DNA of 64,000 nucleotides from Galdieria partita (Eukaryota; Rhodophyta; Bangiophyceae; Galdieriales; Galdieriaceae): contig BQMJ01000001.1 in the NCBI GenBank assembly GCA_025991245.1, positions 186,001-250,000 of the forward strand, in the 5' to 3' direction. Position 1 is the stretch's first letter, and every line of letters begins with the position of its first letter. Below are positions 10,304 through 22,245 of this stretch, one piece after another. Made by a program: the position numbers and the translations under genes. The notes below the pieces were generated by a model that was not told where the DNA came from, made no database searches, and worked only from the letters and a program-made list of their open reading frames with translations.

Positions 10304-11140
10304 CTAAAAATTGAAATCAGTACTACTTGCTTGAGAATTATACGAAGATGACGATGACTCATGTATGGATGTTCTTTGCAGTTGACGTAATAAATCCTCA
10401 GTTCGCCATAAAACTGCTGCTTCTCCTTCCTCGTTGTCTGACCCCTCCTCCAGGTCCTCTTCAGTATCATACCAAGGCTCTGAAAAATAGCTGTCTTCTT
10501 CTGTTGAGGTCGGCGGGGTTTCTGGATAGTCGCGTGTCCTATTAGAGTCACTAGAAAAGCCATCCTCAAGATGTTCTTCTTCGCTTGCAACCAACCATTC
10601 CTCGTCCAGTGCGTTTGTCAAGACTCGTATTGGCTGCCCACTGTCGTCAACTGGCGTCACCTTGGAATAAGACAACTCATATACATCATAGACGATGTCT
10701 CCGCTTTGTGTTCTAGAAGTGGTGAAAGGATCCGTTGTAAGTTCTCCAATATATTCCTTTACCAGGACGTTACCGTTCAACGTAAAAGACGACGCGTTTT
10801 CTGCTTCAGACGTGTCTGTCAAGTCCAGAATTTTCCATTCTAAAGCAGCGTTTGTTTCTTTAGTATATTTTTGCCCAAAGTTCTCCCAATAACTTGTATG
10901 TCTTTTGTGACTGGACCGAGGTTTGTCGTCACGTTCATAACTCAGTCTTCCACTGTCCTCCACAGTTAGCACGTGGGTGAACAGTCTTTTCTTTCCGTTT
11001 TGGGTAATATTTGCGTTGTTTGCATTCTCTTCGTTTAGTAAAGACTGCTTTTTTGCAAATTTATTAGGCAATAGTTCAACTTGCAAGATCGATAAAGGTT
11101 TTTCCTTCCTCTTACGAGGAATTCGTAATAGCAATGACAT
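10304..11140 (-). CDS. IWR1: Iwr1/SLC7A6OS-family RNA polymerase II nuclear import factor
   Basis: A single exon encodes 278 residues. The N-terminus LLRIPRKRKEKPLSILQVE matches the opening of SLC7A6OS proteins. The Iwr1 domain lies near residues 145-210: VYDVYEL, then EEWLVASEEE, then an acidic run with DSN and DYPE. The C-terminus is strongly acidic and Ser-rich. Yeast Iwr1 binds assembled RNA polymerase II in the cytoplasm and carries it into the nucleus. The gene converges on translin (85-base gap) and lies 123 bases downstream of BMS1 on the same strand. Confidence 0.78.
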   Translation of the reverse strand: MSLLLRIPRKRKEKPLSILQVELLPNKFAKKQSLLNEENANNANITQNGKKRLFTHVLTVEDSGRLSYERDDKPRSSHKRHTSYWENFGQKYTKETNAALEWKILDLTDTSEAENASSFTLNGNVLVKEYIGELTTDPFTTSRTQSGDIVYDVYELSYSKVTPVDDSGQPIRVLTNALDEEWLVASEEEHLEDGFSSDSNRTRDYPETPPTSTEEDSYFSEPWYDTEEDLEEGSDNEEGEAAVLWRTEDLLRQLQRTSIHESSSSSYNSQASSTDFNF

Positions 11141-11263
11141 TGTTGTACAAGAGATCTATTGAACGCACCACGGCCCTTCAAAAATGCCAACTGAAATGGA
11201 CATCTGCATTCTGAAGACGCAAATGACAAAAAATTAAGTAGACAACCTAAACCAGTTGAACAG

Positions 11264-14200
11264 TTAATCGATTATCTTTTGCCGTTTCTTTGCAGCTCCT
11301 CGTAATGTATATCTGCGCTTTCTCCTTTCATCTATTCGTTGTTGTCGTTCTGCCTCCTCCCTTTCCATTTCCTTTCGTTTGACTTCCAGACGTGCCTTAT
11401 TTGCCATTTTTCTTTTCTTGTTTCGTTCATTTCGAATAGTATTCAACATCTGAAACATTTTCTGTTCCTTCCTTTCTTTGGGATCCATTACAGCTGACAT
11501 CTCCTTTTCTAAGCTACTAAGACGTTGTTTTTCCTTTGCAGGAATTAGCTTTGGTTTGCTGGAGAATGGTAGAGTCGCTTGTAAAGAAGGAGGCATGTAC
11601 AAAGGACGAAAATAGCGCTGCTCGGGTCTTTCATCAATTGTGCGATATTCTGAATCTTCATTTCTTGGAATAGGAATTTGTTGCACTACGCGCAACTCTC
11701 TTAAAGTTTTCATCAAATGACGAATTTCTGACGAAGGTGGGCATAAACGATCTTGAACATCGACACAATACGACTCTAAGAATACCTTAACCCATGCTCG
11801 TAAGAAAACGATATCGCTCATAAGAATTTTATCCTCAAACGTTGCACGGAAAGCACCAGGAGGACTCTTTAATGGCTTCTTAATGGCTCCTCTTATACCA
11901 GAAACAGTTCTGATCTTCGCACCAAGATATTTCGATACTTCTAAATCCGAATGAAACATGCCTCGAATAAATGCCGAATTCTTAAATACTTTCAGGGGTT
12001 CTCCAACCAACTTCAACTTCTTTACAATGTTAAAGTCTCCATTCACTTCAGAAATGTATCCACTGGCTGCAACTCTGAAATTACTCGTATTTGGACCATC
12101 CAATCTTTGAAAACAAATGACTCCGGTTCCCAGTGCCATTCTAGGACCGAAAAACGTGGCATCACAATGTAAGTGTTCCGGTGTATACTTTAGGTAACGA
12201 TTTCTTCCGTTTTGATCTTCACTAGAATAGACAGGAATGGACTGGAAACGTCGCCATCCAACGGAGAAAATCAGAGGATCACTACATTTCAACAAGCCTT
12301 TCTTCCAACGGTGCCGCTTCAGTCTGGCTCTTATATGACAAAATTGTTCTTCTCCAATCTTTACAGCTCCCAGTATTAAGGGAGAAAATGGATTGAAATA
12401 GCGCATCTATATAAATAAGCAAATATCCGAAAAGAAGACTTTTGTACTTACAAAATCTTCAGGAATATCCTTAACTTGAAGACGAAGATATGTACCTGGT
12501 GGGAATCCTTCCATCATCTGACGGCTTTCTTCATCTAAATTGGCAAGTTTTTGCTTTCTCTTCGATTCCCGCTCAGCAAGCCTCAATTTCCAAGCTTCAT
12601 CAAATGACATGTCTTCTTCAGAAGACATTTTATCTAGAGCACCTGCGTCATATGCAGCATCAAATTGCATTTTCTTTTCAGTCTTCTTCATTATTCGTTC
12701 TTCTAACTCAAGTTAGAAAACTTATCCACTTCCACACAACTAAAATACCTTGAGAATCTGCCGATGCTGCATCTTCATTGTCTTCATCTGGGCTTGAGTC
12801 CTCTGAACTCAAATCAGAAAAAGTTTCTTTATTAACGTCTGAATCATCATTTGAAGAATACTCGGACACCTCATCAGTAAAATCGTCCTGACTGCTCTCA
12901 TACGAATGATCTTCGTTTTCCTCCACTAGCTCACTGTTCGAAAACCTTTTCTTCAGGTTAGGATCTTTGAGCAAGTTACATTGTGAGGTAACTACAAATC
13001 TACTGCAGTCTGTTTCCATGCTTCCACTGGGTATAAAACTGCTCAAATCCTTTAGACATACTTCATCAGGATGTAATCTCTTATCATATATCCATTTTGT
13101 CAAATTTCTTGGACGACTATCAACCTGAAGATCATCTTTTGCAACTTTCCACTTTCCAATGATACGCTCATTTTCATTTTTCGAACCTAATCCGAATCTT
13201 GTACGCTCTGCATCGTTTTCCAACTGATCTTCACTTCCATTATCTGATATTTCTTTCAAGCTATTCTCCTTACACCCTTCTTGGCTATCGATATCTGAAG
13301 CATCATCTTCGAGAAACTCTGTAGAATTCGAAAGATCTTCTGAATGCGAGTTTTCGTTCACAAGACTTTGTCGAAGGATTTCCAATTTACCACTTTGCAG
13401 TTTCTCATCGATTGAACTCTAAAAAAATATCATCAAAACTCTTCGACAAGAGATAAGAAAATATACCTTGATCTGCTGCAAGTCACGAATCATCACTTCT
13501 CCTTCACTTTCGGGTTGAATATTACCAGTCAAGCGAACGGTTTGATTAGGAAGATTGATATATATAGCATCTTGATCATAAGAAATGCCCGATATTTCAC
13601 CCATTGGGGCGTGAATAGCTCGTTCCTTATCTGAAAGCTTCCGTCTTCGACTCGAACCGTCCTCCTTGTATGGAAGCGGACAAGGATCTGGCAACTGCGC
13701 TACATCATCAACAGTAACATCTCCAACACCAGGTAAGTGCATCTACAAGTCATTCAGTACTTCACATATTATGTTATTCATCTCAACAATTTCTCAGTAC
13801 CTTAAAGTTTGAACCTCGCGGAAACCTTAAATAAGTGCCATGTAAATATCCAAAAAATGCCACAGTTCTTCCAAAATTATCATCCTTTGATTCCTCCGTT
13901 TTGTCTTCCAATCGATCCACCAATATATATCCATGCTCGTTCCTCCAAGTAATTATCTTAAACTTCGTTACTGAGATAAAGCGTGCCAAATTTTGCACCT
14001 CTCGCTTCAAATATTCACCTCCAACTGTCAAGCCAGAGAAACAAAATAACTTGGCTCCTTGAGTTATTTCATTTGTGAAACGATTCTTCATATGTTTCTT
14101 CATTTTCTTCATCTTTTTCCCTTCACGAATCTTATCCAAGTGCGTCAAAACTCCTATTACGCGTGGCATTCCGTGCACTGAGCATATATTAAGAAATCTA

Positions 14201-14895
14201 ACCAATTAGAAGACAACAAGTGCACAAAAAACAAAACTCACTCAAAAGTTTCCATTTCAAAACCAAAGCTCACGTCGATAACAAGTAACACCAAGTCGGC
14301 AATCTTTGCAGCATCGATCATAGATGGAAGTTCTCCATCGACCTATTGGATTTAAAATATATAAAACTACTACAGTAAGTGCCATAACGTACTTCCAAGA
14401 AACTGAGCCTTTTCTTGCCGCCGCTCGCAACAGTGATTGGTCCGACTATCTCACCAACCTTTTTCTTTGTATAGTGCTTCACGAGACAACGAATAATGGT
14501 AGACTTTCCAACACCTTTGGGGCCCATCTATTACAAATATATCACAACTAACCACGCACAAGGCACATAACCTACCACAACAACAACACGAGGAGCTTCG
14601 TGTCCACCAGTACGGTCTGGAACAGCTAGATGCGCTCGAAGCATCTCCTTCTCAGCTGATGCTTTTATCTTACGCTGCATGCCTAAAGGACCTGAAACTG
14701 CCTTTTTCTCTTTCTTTGGAACATTTGGATGACTGACTGCAAAGGAGTTCATTCCGTGAAGAATATCTAGGACAACTCTGTACCTTGTTCAAGACCCAGA
14801 GAGCGCAATTTACGTTCTGCCTTAGCAGAAGCCTTTTTTAAAGCTGCTTTTTTTCCAGTTTTTGGTTTGTGATGTGGAACTGAAGTTGCCTCCAT
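11264..14895 (-). CDS. BMS1: Ribosome biogenesis GTPase BMS1
   Basis: Nine exons: 14784-14895, 14576-14736, 14393-14527, 14242-14342, 13801-14197, 13467-13742, 12749-13418, 12452-12702 and 11264-12406. The eight introns are 44-58 bases long and the product is about 1081 residues. A basic N-terminus leads into the P-loop MGPKGVGKSTIIRCLV, then VLLVIDVSFGFEMETFEFLN and THLDKI of the GTPase domain. A long acidic middle follows. The C-terminal domain runs from MRYFNPFSP through GTGVICFQ and ends in a Lys/Arg/Glu helix. BMS1 works with RCL1 in nucleolar 40S subunit assembly. The first intron is the least certain join: the intron interpretation drops an NSFAV segment that resembles NPKAF of other BMS1 proteins. 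Confidence 0.93.
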
Positions 14896-15328
14896 AGTTA
14901 CCTACTTACGGCCAATGACTAGAAGACAGACAAGCATGTGTTGCTATAACACAATGGACTCTTTTGTGTGCAGCATTAAAAGCTTCAAATATTGCATCAT
15001 ACTATAAATATTCTTTTGGTAAGATGAACACTAAAAATCACTTATTTGCCAAGTCACCAGCAAGATGTTTCGAGAAGGCATACGAAACAGATAACTTAGT
15101 AAATTAGAGAGTTCGGAAAGAAAAGGATTCACCTATATAAAATATGAGAATTTTCTTCGTAACAGACAATATTCAAAATACAAATGAAAATAAAAATGTC
15201 AAGTCTTAGATAAGTATTGCTAGTGTAGACTAGAGACAAAATGTCCTATTTGCAAATCATGTTTTGCCAATCAAGATAAAGAGGACTGCTGGGTCGTACA
15301 ACTAGTGTCTCTACTTGCAGTAGCACAG
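14896..15328. promoter_or_regulatory. Divergent promoter region between BMS1 and the CM1 gene
   Basis: The 433-base AT-rich gap separates two start codons pointing outward. It should contain both promoters. No ORF or recognisable element is supported. Confidence 0.45.
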
Positions 15329-18300
15329 ATGGCAGAGAGTTCTTTTGAAATTCCTCAAGAAAGTTTCATGCTTCCAGGTTCTTCTTCAAAGACTGAATTC
15401 TCTTGGGAAGACTTGGACCCCAGAGACTCAGAAATAGAAAGACTGAAAAGAACCAATTTTAATCTTCGTTTACGTGTGTTTCATTTGGAGGGTTGTTTAG
15501 GTTTGAACAAAGATGATGAAAAGACTATTGAAAGAGGAAACGCAGAACAAGAGCTTCTGGAAGAACTCCAACGGGAAATTGAGAAAAAAGACGAACTATT
15601 GCAGAGTGCGCGTGATTTGATTCTTTCTTTGAAGAAAGAACTTATCGAGAAAAGTAACAAGCAAGAGCTGGAGTCTATAAAGCATCAAAAGGATCTTTGT
15701 TCTTCCGCCACAGAACACATTTCACAGGAAGGCGCTGCGGTTAGTTTCAACCAACGCAACTCGTCCAAGGAAAGCGTTCAGACAGTAGATTATCACGATA
15801 TGATATCTAGTTGTAGGAAAATTGTGGAAAAGCTCGACTACTTTACACTGGGAGGGTTCAGAGAAGAGTTGGAACGGATAAATGGACACTTGTCAGGTCA
15901 AACAACTGTTCATGTGGCTTCCGATATTTTTGTGCAGTTTTTAAATTTCATAGATCGTCTTTTAGCTTCCATTTTGCAGGGAGAAATTTTGCTTCGACCA
16001 AATAATGAGTTAGAGTCACAGGACGTCCAAACGGAACCCATTGTAGCTCTTTCTGTCACATTTATGAGCAACTTGATAAATTTGTTAAAATATCTTGTTG
16101 ATGTCCGATTACAGCTTCAAGGGATTGTTCAAGGAGATGAAACTAGCCACCCTGCCTTTCCCGATATTGAAGATACTTTGGTTGGGGATGAACTACTGAA
16201 GTTGTTATCCAGCGAAGTAGTTGATTGGGATCACTTGATTGATCAAATCAAGTTGCAGAAAGAAGACTTAAATTTGACTTATGATGCACTGGAAGAAGCA
16301 GAAAATTTGAGAGACGAAGCTATCGAAGCTTTGGAAGCTGTTGAAACAGAGAGGGATACAGCAACTAAACTTATAGAGCTCTTGAAAGAACTCGCTTTAT
16401 CTGCAGCCTCGACTGATGTGATAGCGACGCAAAGGATTTTAGAAGAATTCAGAGTTGACGATGATTCTATAGATATATCGAATGATTGGAAAGCAAATGT
16501 TCTCAATAGCTTACAGCAACAGAATGATACTTATCACCGACTGGAGGAGGCCCTGACGACTTGGAGGAGACGATGGGATTCTTTTGCGTATGACGATCTT
16601 CATGAATTTAAGGAAGATGGCACTTTTACTTGTTTTGTGAAGGACGAGAAAGTCAAATTGGAACAGAAAGTTCATGATTTGTTGAAGTCTTCAGAAGAAG
16701 AGCAGGAAGCATGGAATAGCAAATTTGAAGCTTTGAAAGAAGAAAGAGACTTGGAGATGATGAGATGTCAACAGCTTGAGGACGAATCAGTGCGAATGGT
16801 TGAAGAACAAATTGAGTTCCACAAGAAGGAATTAGAACAGCTGCAGAATCAGTTGCATGAAAGAACAAAAACGCAAGAAAACTTGGAGCGCGAGTTGGAA
16901 GCTACTTACGGGATCATTCAACATTGTAAAGTTGAGACAACCGAATTCTTGGGTATGATGGAAAGGTTGGAGTGCTTCTTGTTGTCTTTGGATGAAAGTA
17001 TTTTGGAAAGTATTCGGCTGGATTGTATGAATGAGGAAATTCTAGAAAGTTCTTGCCAAGTAATTTCACAAATGAAGCAAAGAATTGCTTCCGCTGAGGA
17101 TGATTTTGGCAAATTACTTTGTATGTTTCAAGAGCAGGACAAGTGTTTTGACTCGAAGATGAACTTACTTGATAGGGAAATTTCAAAATTGGTATTCAAA
17201 GTTTTAGATTGCACTAACAAGTTGGATTGTTTAAGGAAGGAGTTATGTCGACAGAATGAGAAAATAGAAGAACAACAAAAGAAAATTTGTGCTTTGGAAG
17301 ACCAAATAGAAGAAAGAGATTTCCAATACGAATGTAGAGAGGAGGAACACAGAAAACAACAAGCTATCATAGAGGAAGAAAAGGAGTCAACTTTGGTTGA
17401 ATTATCCACCAGCCGTGAAGAGTGTCGATTGCTTCGTGATGAATGGCGTCAACTTTGTGAACAACTAGAAGATGTGACCTCTGCACTAGAGCAACATGAA
17501 GCTTTTAGTAAACAGCTAGAGGAGGAGAAGGAGAATTTCGAAACGTCATTTTACAGAGTAGACGAAGAAAGAAAGCAAATCGAACACAAGTATAAGGATT
17601 TGTATTCATTATATTTTGAAGTCAAGGAATGTTTGCTTAGAGAAGTCAGAATTTGGAAGGCAGAGTTTTCTACTTGTTGGAGAGATTATCAGAAATTAAA
17701 AGAAACGATTAGAGCATTTCAAGAAGGGTTTCAGCTTCGTTGGTTTGAGATAGTTTCCGCGCTAGAAGAGCATTGCAATTTATTATGGAATCGAGTAATT
17801 TGCAGTAATGACGAAACCTTGCGAAGTTGGAAACCACAACTTGAGTTTACTTTCGTTCTTGAAGAATCCAATTTTTTCTCGGAAGTCGTAAAGCAACTTG
17901 ACTTATTTACTTCCAATATTAAACTGCTTTCTCAAGAGGCCGAATCAACTGTTGTAGCCAGTCATCTCAACTCAGCATGGGAGCGACGTTTTGTATTGCA
18001 GAACAAGGTTACACTTTCGATTCCTGAGCGGACATGTCCTTTCGGTAAGTTGTTGTTTCTTGATATTATTTTCAAACTTTAATATAAGCAGAAGACGATG
18101 ACATAACGGTGACCACAAATTCGGATAGAGAAGCTATGGAACGAATTTGCAACTTTATTAGATCTTGGGATATGGAAGGATGGCTCCATTTAGTAATGAG
18201 AAAGCTGTTCGAGCTAAAAAATAAGTTGACAAGACTTGAGGACAAACAGGGAAGGGCTCTATCGATGGTCAAACTGCCAAATGTTCGTTTACATGGTTCA

Positions 18301-18483
18301 GTCACGAAAGAGTTTTCTGCTTATGAACCGAGAATTCGCAGACGTTTCTCTTTTTCCCCTGCTACTGGTCAAAGAGTTTCTCCCTTACAATATCTGCGAT
18401 GGCGAGAACGAGAACAGGAAGAAGGGATATTAAGACAAATGAAAGAACAGTGGTTTGAAACACAAAGATATAGGAACATGTAA
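15329..18483 (+). CDS. CM1-motif coiled-coil protein (centrosomin/Mto1-type gamma-tubulin complex tether)
   Basis: Two exons, 15329-18044 and 18092-18483, with a 47-base intron, give 1035 residues. The frame extends upstream only to a GTG, so the ATG at 15329 is taken as start. Residues 31-80 match the CM1/Cnn_1N motif: DSEIERLKRTNFNLRLRVFHLEG, split here as DSEIERLKRT and NFNLRLRVFHLEG, then more heptads. Centrosomin, CDK5RAP2, Mto1 and Spc110 use CM1 to bind and activate gamma-tubulin complexes at microtubule-organising centres. The rest is almost all coiled coil with a basic, Arg-rich C-terminus. No PACT or CM2 domain was recognised. Red algae lack centrioles, so a spindle-pole or nuclear-envelope site is a reasonable inference. 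Confidence 0.8.
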
Positions 18484-18631
18484 GACAGAAATTTCACATG
18501 TTGACCAATCCATAAAGTGTCCATGAAGAGGCTGGAAATTTTTGCCAAAATTAGTTTTTGTAGTTTTCGGATGAAATGTTTTGTTGTGAAGTTTCCTCGT
18601 GGAGGAACAAGATATCTTCTCATGCGATCTT

Positions 18632-20371
18632 ATGAAGCTCCAAAGTATGAGATCGTATGATGCTGTTTTTCTGTGTGCCGAATTCTTTCATCCTAGTTCA
18701 CTTCCGAAACCTTTCTATCGAAGAGCTCTACCGTGTCGTAACTCTATACGCCATAGATATGGTACGAAGTGTGATACTCGTATAGCGCGGCATAGAGAAA
18801 GAGTACAGTTTTCTTGTTTAGCTGTGAGATATAGAAAATACTTTGGCATCTTGCATAAATTTGTCTTCAGAAAATTTACGAACAAACCGTCGTCGTTGCC
18901 TGGTCGAAACAGGCCACTTAGAGAAGAAAAGGAGAAGACTTCAACTCTGAATAACGTAAAGGAGCCCCCATCGCAAACTTTTTCAGAACATCTTTGCAGT
19001 GGTCAAGCAGAGACGTTTATTCAAGTGTTGCAGAAAGGACAAAGGAACGGACAAGTTCAGCGGCTTACTCAAGAACATAAGGAACAACTAATTTCTTTCG
19101 CAAAGTCAGTGGAATCGAGTAGAAGCAAGCGTACCAAAGCTGTTTATTTTTTGGTTTCCATATTATTTTTAACAATTTCCTTTCTTTTGATCGTTCCAAC
19201 GAAACAGTATTATTCATCCTTTTCCAAACCAGTTGAGTGGATTGGGTTATTGTTTGGTTGGGAGAGGCACTTTGGACCACTTGTATCGTTTGTGACGCCT
19301 ATTATGTTGTTCACGTATACCTTTTTCTTCCCATTGTCCTTTCGTGATACGTATCGGAGATATATTCTTTCATATTTCCTAGTTTTGTTTGCTCAAGGAA
19401 TTGCATCAATATGTTCTTTTACTGGCTTTGGATATATTCGCTTATGCACTGAAATTGTATTATATGGAATTTATATTCCAGTTGTGCTTTGGGCTTGGTC
19501 CGACTTGAAAGTTGAGTTGGAAATGGCCTATATCTTGGACAAAAGATATTCTTTTGTATTTAATTTTTGGCGTATCCTTAGAACTTGTGAATGCTTCATA
19601 TCCACAGTGGCTAGAATCTTCTTTATCTTCATTTTGTATTCCAGCCGAACGATGTTGTTTGGGAATGAGACATCTATAAATTCACTAAAATGCATGCTAG
19701 GATTCTCACAATTTTCTATATATGGTTGGAAAGAATTAGTACTATCCAGAGTTGGATTTGTATTGCTGTACTGTTATATCCTATATAGCTTGCTATTCTT
19801 TACTGTATTTGTGGACTGTGGATCAGAGTTTTATTCTAGACATGATATTTCTCCTTTTACCCAAATTTTTCTTTGTTTAGGTTTGCTTGATAGAAATTTA
19901 ACCAAAAGAGAGGCTCGTAAGAAAACAGTAGCATGGACAGGCTTCTTTGCTGCTATCGATAAAAAGTTAGAGGAAATGTTTGTCTCCGGGAGAGATTCTG
20001 TAGATGTAAGAGATGGCGCGAATTATCCATTAAAGAACCAAAGTAATGTATTTTCTTTCATTGCTAATTTTGAGGTGCCCTGGGACGGTGAACCCGAATT
20101 ACAGGAAGAAGTTTTATTGCCATTTCGACAATATTTGGATAATGTAGCTCTTGCGATAAGAGCTCGAAATGAGGCATATCCCAAGTCGGACGAGAACAAA
20201 CTATTACCTGGATCGGCGAGAGAACTGGAAAGCGCAATGCTATTATTTTCCAAGGCAATTCCACCTAATCGACAGCATTATGATGTTGAACAATTGTATG
20301 ATGAGCCTGAAGGAAATCTTTCTGTAAATTCAGATAAAACAGAGCATAGTAGTGAACGTAGCAAAATATAG
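18632..20371 (+). CDS. Unknown multi-pass membrane protein, possibly plastid-targeted
   Basis: The ATG at 18632 opens 579 codons in a single exon. The frame also runs upstream to a GTG, so the start is a choice. The first 90 or so residues are rich in Arg, Ser and aromatic residues and nearly free of acids, like an organelle transit peptide. A basic linker follows. About six hydrophobic helices lie between residues 180 and 410, the first being VYFLVSILFLTISFLLIV. The C-terminal 150 residues are soluble and mostly acidic. I do not recognise the family and saw no catalytic motif. It lies 148 bases after the CM1 gene on the same strand. Confidence 0.65.
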   Translation: MKLQSMRSYDAVFLCAEFFHPSSLPKPFYRRALPCRNSIRHRYGTKCDTRIARHRERVQFSCLAVRYRKYFGILHKFVFRKFTNKPSSLPGRNRPLREEKEKTSTLNNVKEPPSQTFSEHLCSGQAETFIQVLQKGQRNGQVQRLTQEHKEQLISFAKSVESSRSKRTKAVYFLVSILFLTISFLLIVPTKQYYSSFSKPVEWIGLLFGWERHFGPLVSFVTPIMLFTYTFFFPLSFRDTYRRYILSYFLVLFAQGIASICSFTGFGYIRLCTEIVLYGIYIPVVLWAWSDLKVELEMAYILDKRYSFVFNFWRILRTCECFISTVARIFFIFILYSSRTMLFGNETSINSLKCMLGFSQFSIYGWKELVLSRVGFVLLYCYILYSLLFFTVFVDCGSEFYSRHDISPFTQIFLCLGLLDRNLTKREARKKTVAWTGFFAAIDKKLEEMFVSGRDSVDVRDGANYPLKNQSNVFSFIANFEVPWDGEPELQEEVLLPFRQYLDNVALAIRARNEAYPKSDENKLLPGSARELESAMLLFSKAIPPNRQHYDVEQLYDEPEGNLSVNSDKTEHSSERSKI

Positions 20372-20706
20372 GAAAGACTTCATTTTCTTTATATATAAAC
20401 TAGTATTGCATACGTTTGACATCAATGCACCCAAAGTTTCAATCTGTTTACAATAAGAAGAGTTATCACAGTATGAAAAGTATATCACTACTATTCACAC
20501 TTATGGCAGATGTCTTTCGGATTATCCAATAGTGTACCCACACAGCACGTGGCCGATTTTAGTTCAATCTCCCGCCAATTTATGTCAGCGTGTCTCTGTA
20601 TCGATGGGAAATTATATGACAAAATCAATAGCGAAAATTTACAGCAATTTTCATTTGGTAAATAAGCCTTTCGCGTAAAGGTATTGTTCACGGAAAGTTA
20701 ACTACT
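20372..20706. promoter_or_regulatory. Intergenic region upstream of the LITAF-domain gene
   Basis: The 335 bases should hold the terminator of the membrane-protein gene and the promoter of the LITAF-domain gene. A 66-codon minus frame is present but has no homologue pattern. Nothing else is seen. Confidence 0.4.
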
Positions 20707-21433
20707 ATGGCATCTTATCCAACATCAGGTTTGGCTTCCATTTCTCTTATAAAGCGGACATTAACATTGTTCTTAGATATGAATTCGTTTCCTTCCTCGG
20801 AACAAGACCATCCTTTCGCATATCCATCTGCACCTCAAAGTGAATATGCACCATATCAATTTCAAACGGGGAACCATAATATGAACAACATGCAACATGC
20901 TCCAATTCCAGTAAATCAAGCAAATATCCCCGCTTCACCACCAACAGTCTATATAATGCCTCCAGGTCAAGGAAATGGCGCAAATGCTGAGAAGGCTCCT
21001 ATGCAGCAGAAACCAAAAGTCGCTGCAGTATCGAGTTCAAACCTCAAGTTCGGAAAGACTCCCCAAGCCAGTATTTGTCCAAATTGTGGAGAACAAGTAG
21101 TGACCAGAGTGATATTTAAGAACTGCACAGGATGTAAGACGTGCTAGATAGACTGGTAGATTTACTCATTGGTATGATAGGTAATTGGTTCCTGTATCTC
21201 GCACTCCTTGGCATTCCTTGTTGTGTATTCTGTGACAAGTGAGTTTGATGCGTTTGGTTGACGAGCACTAACATCTTCTAGTGGATGCAACTGTGGTTCC
21301 ATCGCTTATCACTCGTGTTCAAACTGTAGTTACGTAAGTGCATTTCCCTTGCTATGCTAATATGAATGTCATTCCTAACGTATGTTTCTTCCTCGAAAAC
21401 TAGAATCTTGGAAGGGGAGGTGCGCCATGCTGA
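20707..21433 (+). CDS. LITAF-domain zinc-binding membrane protein
   Basis: Five exons: 20707-20728, 20777-21133, 21181-21238, 21282-21333 and 21404-21433, with introns of 48, 47, 43 and 70 bases, give 172 residues. The first intron is a likely call: it is in frame and ends TTCTTAG. The N-terminal half is rich in Pro, Gln and Asn, as in LITAF/SIMPLE proteins. The C-terminal half is a LITAF domain: CPNCG, then CTGCNWFLYLALLGIPCCVFC with a short hydrophobic insert, then CSNC. Such proteins sit on the cytosolic face of late endosomes or lysosomes, bind zinc through paired Cys motifs and help sort cargo. The CxxC pairs and order are clear; the last 10-residue exon is the weakest part. Confidence 0.78.
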
Positions 21434-21666
21434 TATGGACTTGACCTCGACATGGAAGGTTCTTCTTGAAGTACTTCAATGTCAAAAACGATGTTTGACC
21501 CGAGCATTTGGTATATATAGAAGCTGCATACGATTGTTCGTCTTTTTAATAAAACATGTCTAGTGAACCTGGATAGTCAAATGAATCTGAAAGGTTTTTT
21601 GTCAACCTCTTTACGGGTTCTCTTTACTTTTAAAAAAACGCATGAAAAGAAGAGTCAACAGATCAC

Positions 21667-22245
21667 TCACGAGTGAACACTTTTAAAAGCAGTCTCTGAG
21701 TTCAATCTCACAAAAACTGCAGACAACGTAACGGCTACTACGAAGTTGAGTTCATCAGGAACCTATAACGAGATATGTTGAATAAACACAGAATAAACAG
21801 CACAACTCTTTACCTTGTCCTTCAGAAGATAGAATCCGATGACTACAATAAAAGCTTGAAATATTGCATTGTTTACCATTACGCTGTAACTAACTGCAGT
21901 TTTTTCCATCAGGCGCAAACGGTTCTCGACCGCACTCTGGTACGCTGAGGATTTGCCCTTGAAAGAGCTCTTAGTTGGAGGCTCCGTTGATCGATCAAGC
22001 TTCGACCATTTTGCATAGGCCGTTTTATGATAAGATACTGTCATAAGTATCACGGCAATAACGGTACCGACAATAAACGAAACACTTGAGCTCATAGGGT
22101 TCAAGTGAAATACTGCAAGATACAAGTAGACGTCCAAAGCAAGTACAGGTGTCGCCAAAAGCATGTACAAGAGATAATATGAGATGGGAATTTCCTTTGG
22201 GAAGGTCTTGAGCAATAAATTCTCGATGGCTTCCGTTGAAGACAT
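21667..22245 (-). CDS. SSR3: Translocon-associated protein gamma subunit
   Basis: Two exons, 21814-22245 and 21667-21762, with a 51-base intron, give 175 residues. An upstream in-frame TTG extends the frame; the ATG at 22245 fits the family N-terminus. Hydrophobic pairs flank a basic cytosolic loop, with VSFIVGTVIAVILMTVSYHK, then MEKTAVSYSVMVNNAIFQAF close to the human motif for SSR3, then a helix ending YLLKDKVPDELN. Joining the second exon supplies the fourth membrane helix. TRAP-gamma binds ribosomes at the Sec61 channel in the ER and helps insert secretory proteins. No other TRAP subunit gene is in the window. Confidence 0.88.

Noticed and set aside
10571-10843. 90-codon plus-strand frame
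   Set aside because: It is antisense to the Iwr1-family coding sequence, whose minus reading has family motifs.
20491-20691. 66-codon minus frame before the LITAF gene
   Set aside because: Two CxxC-like pairs are present, but the frame has no conserved spacing and lies in a promoter position.
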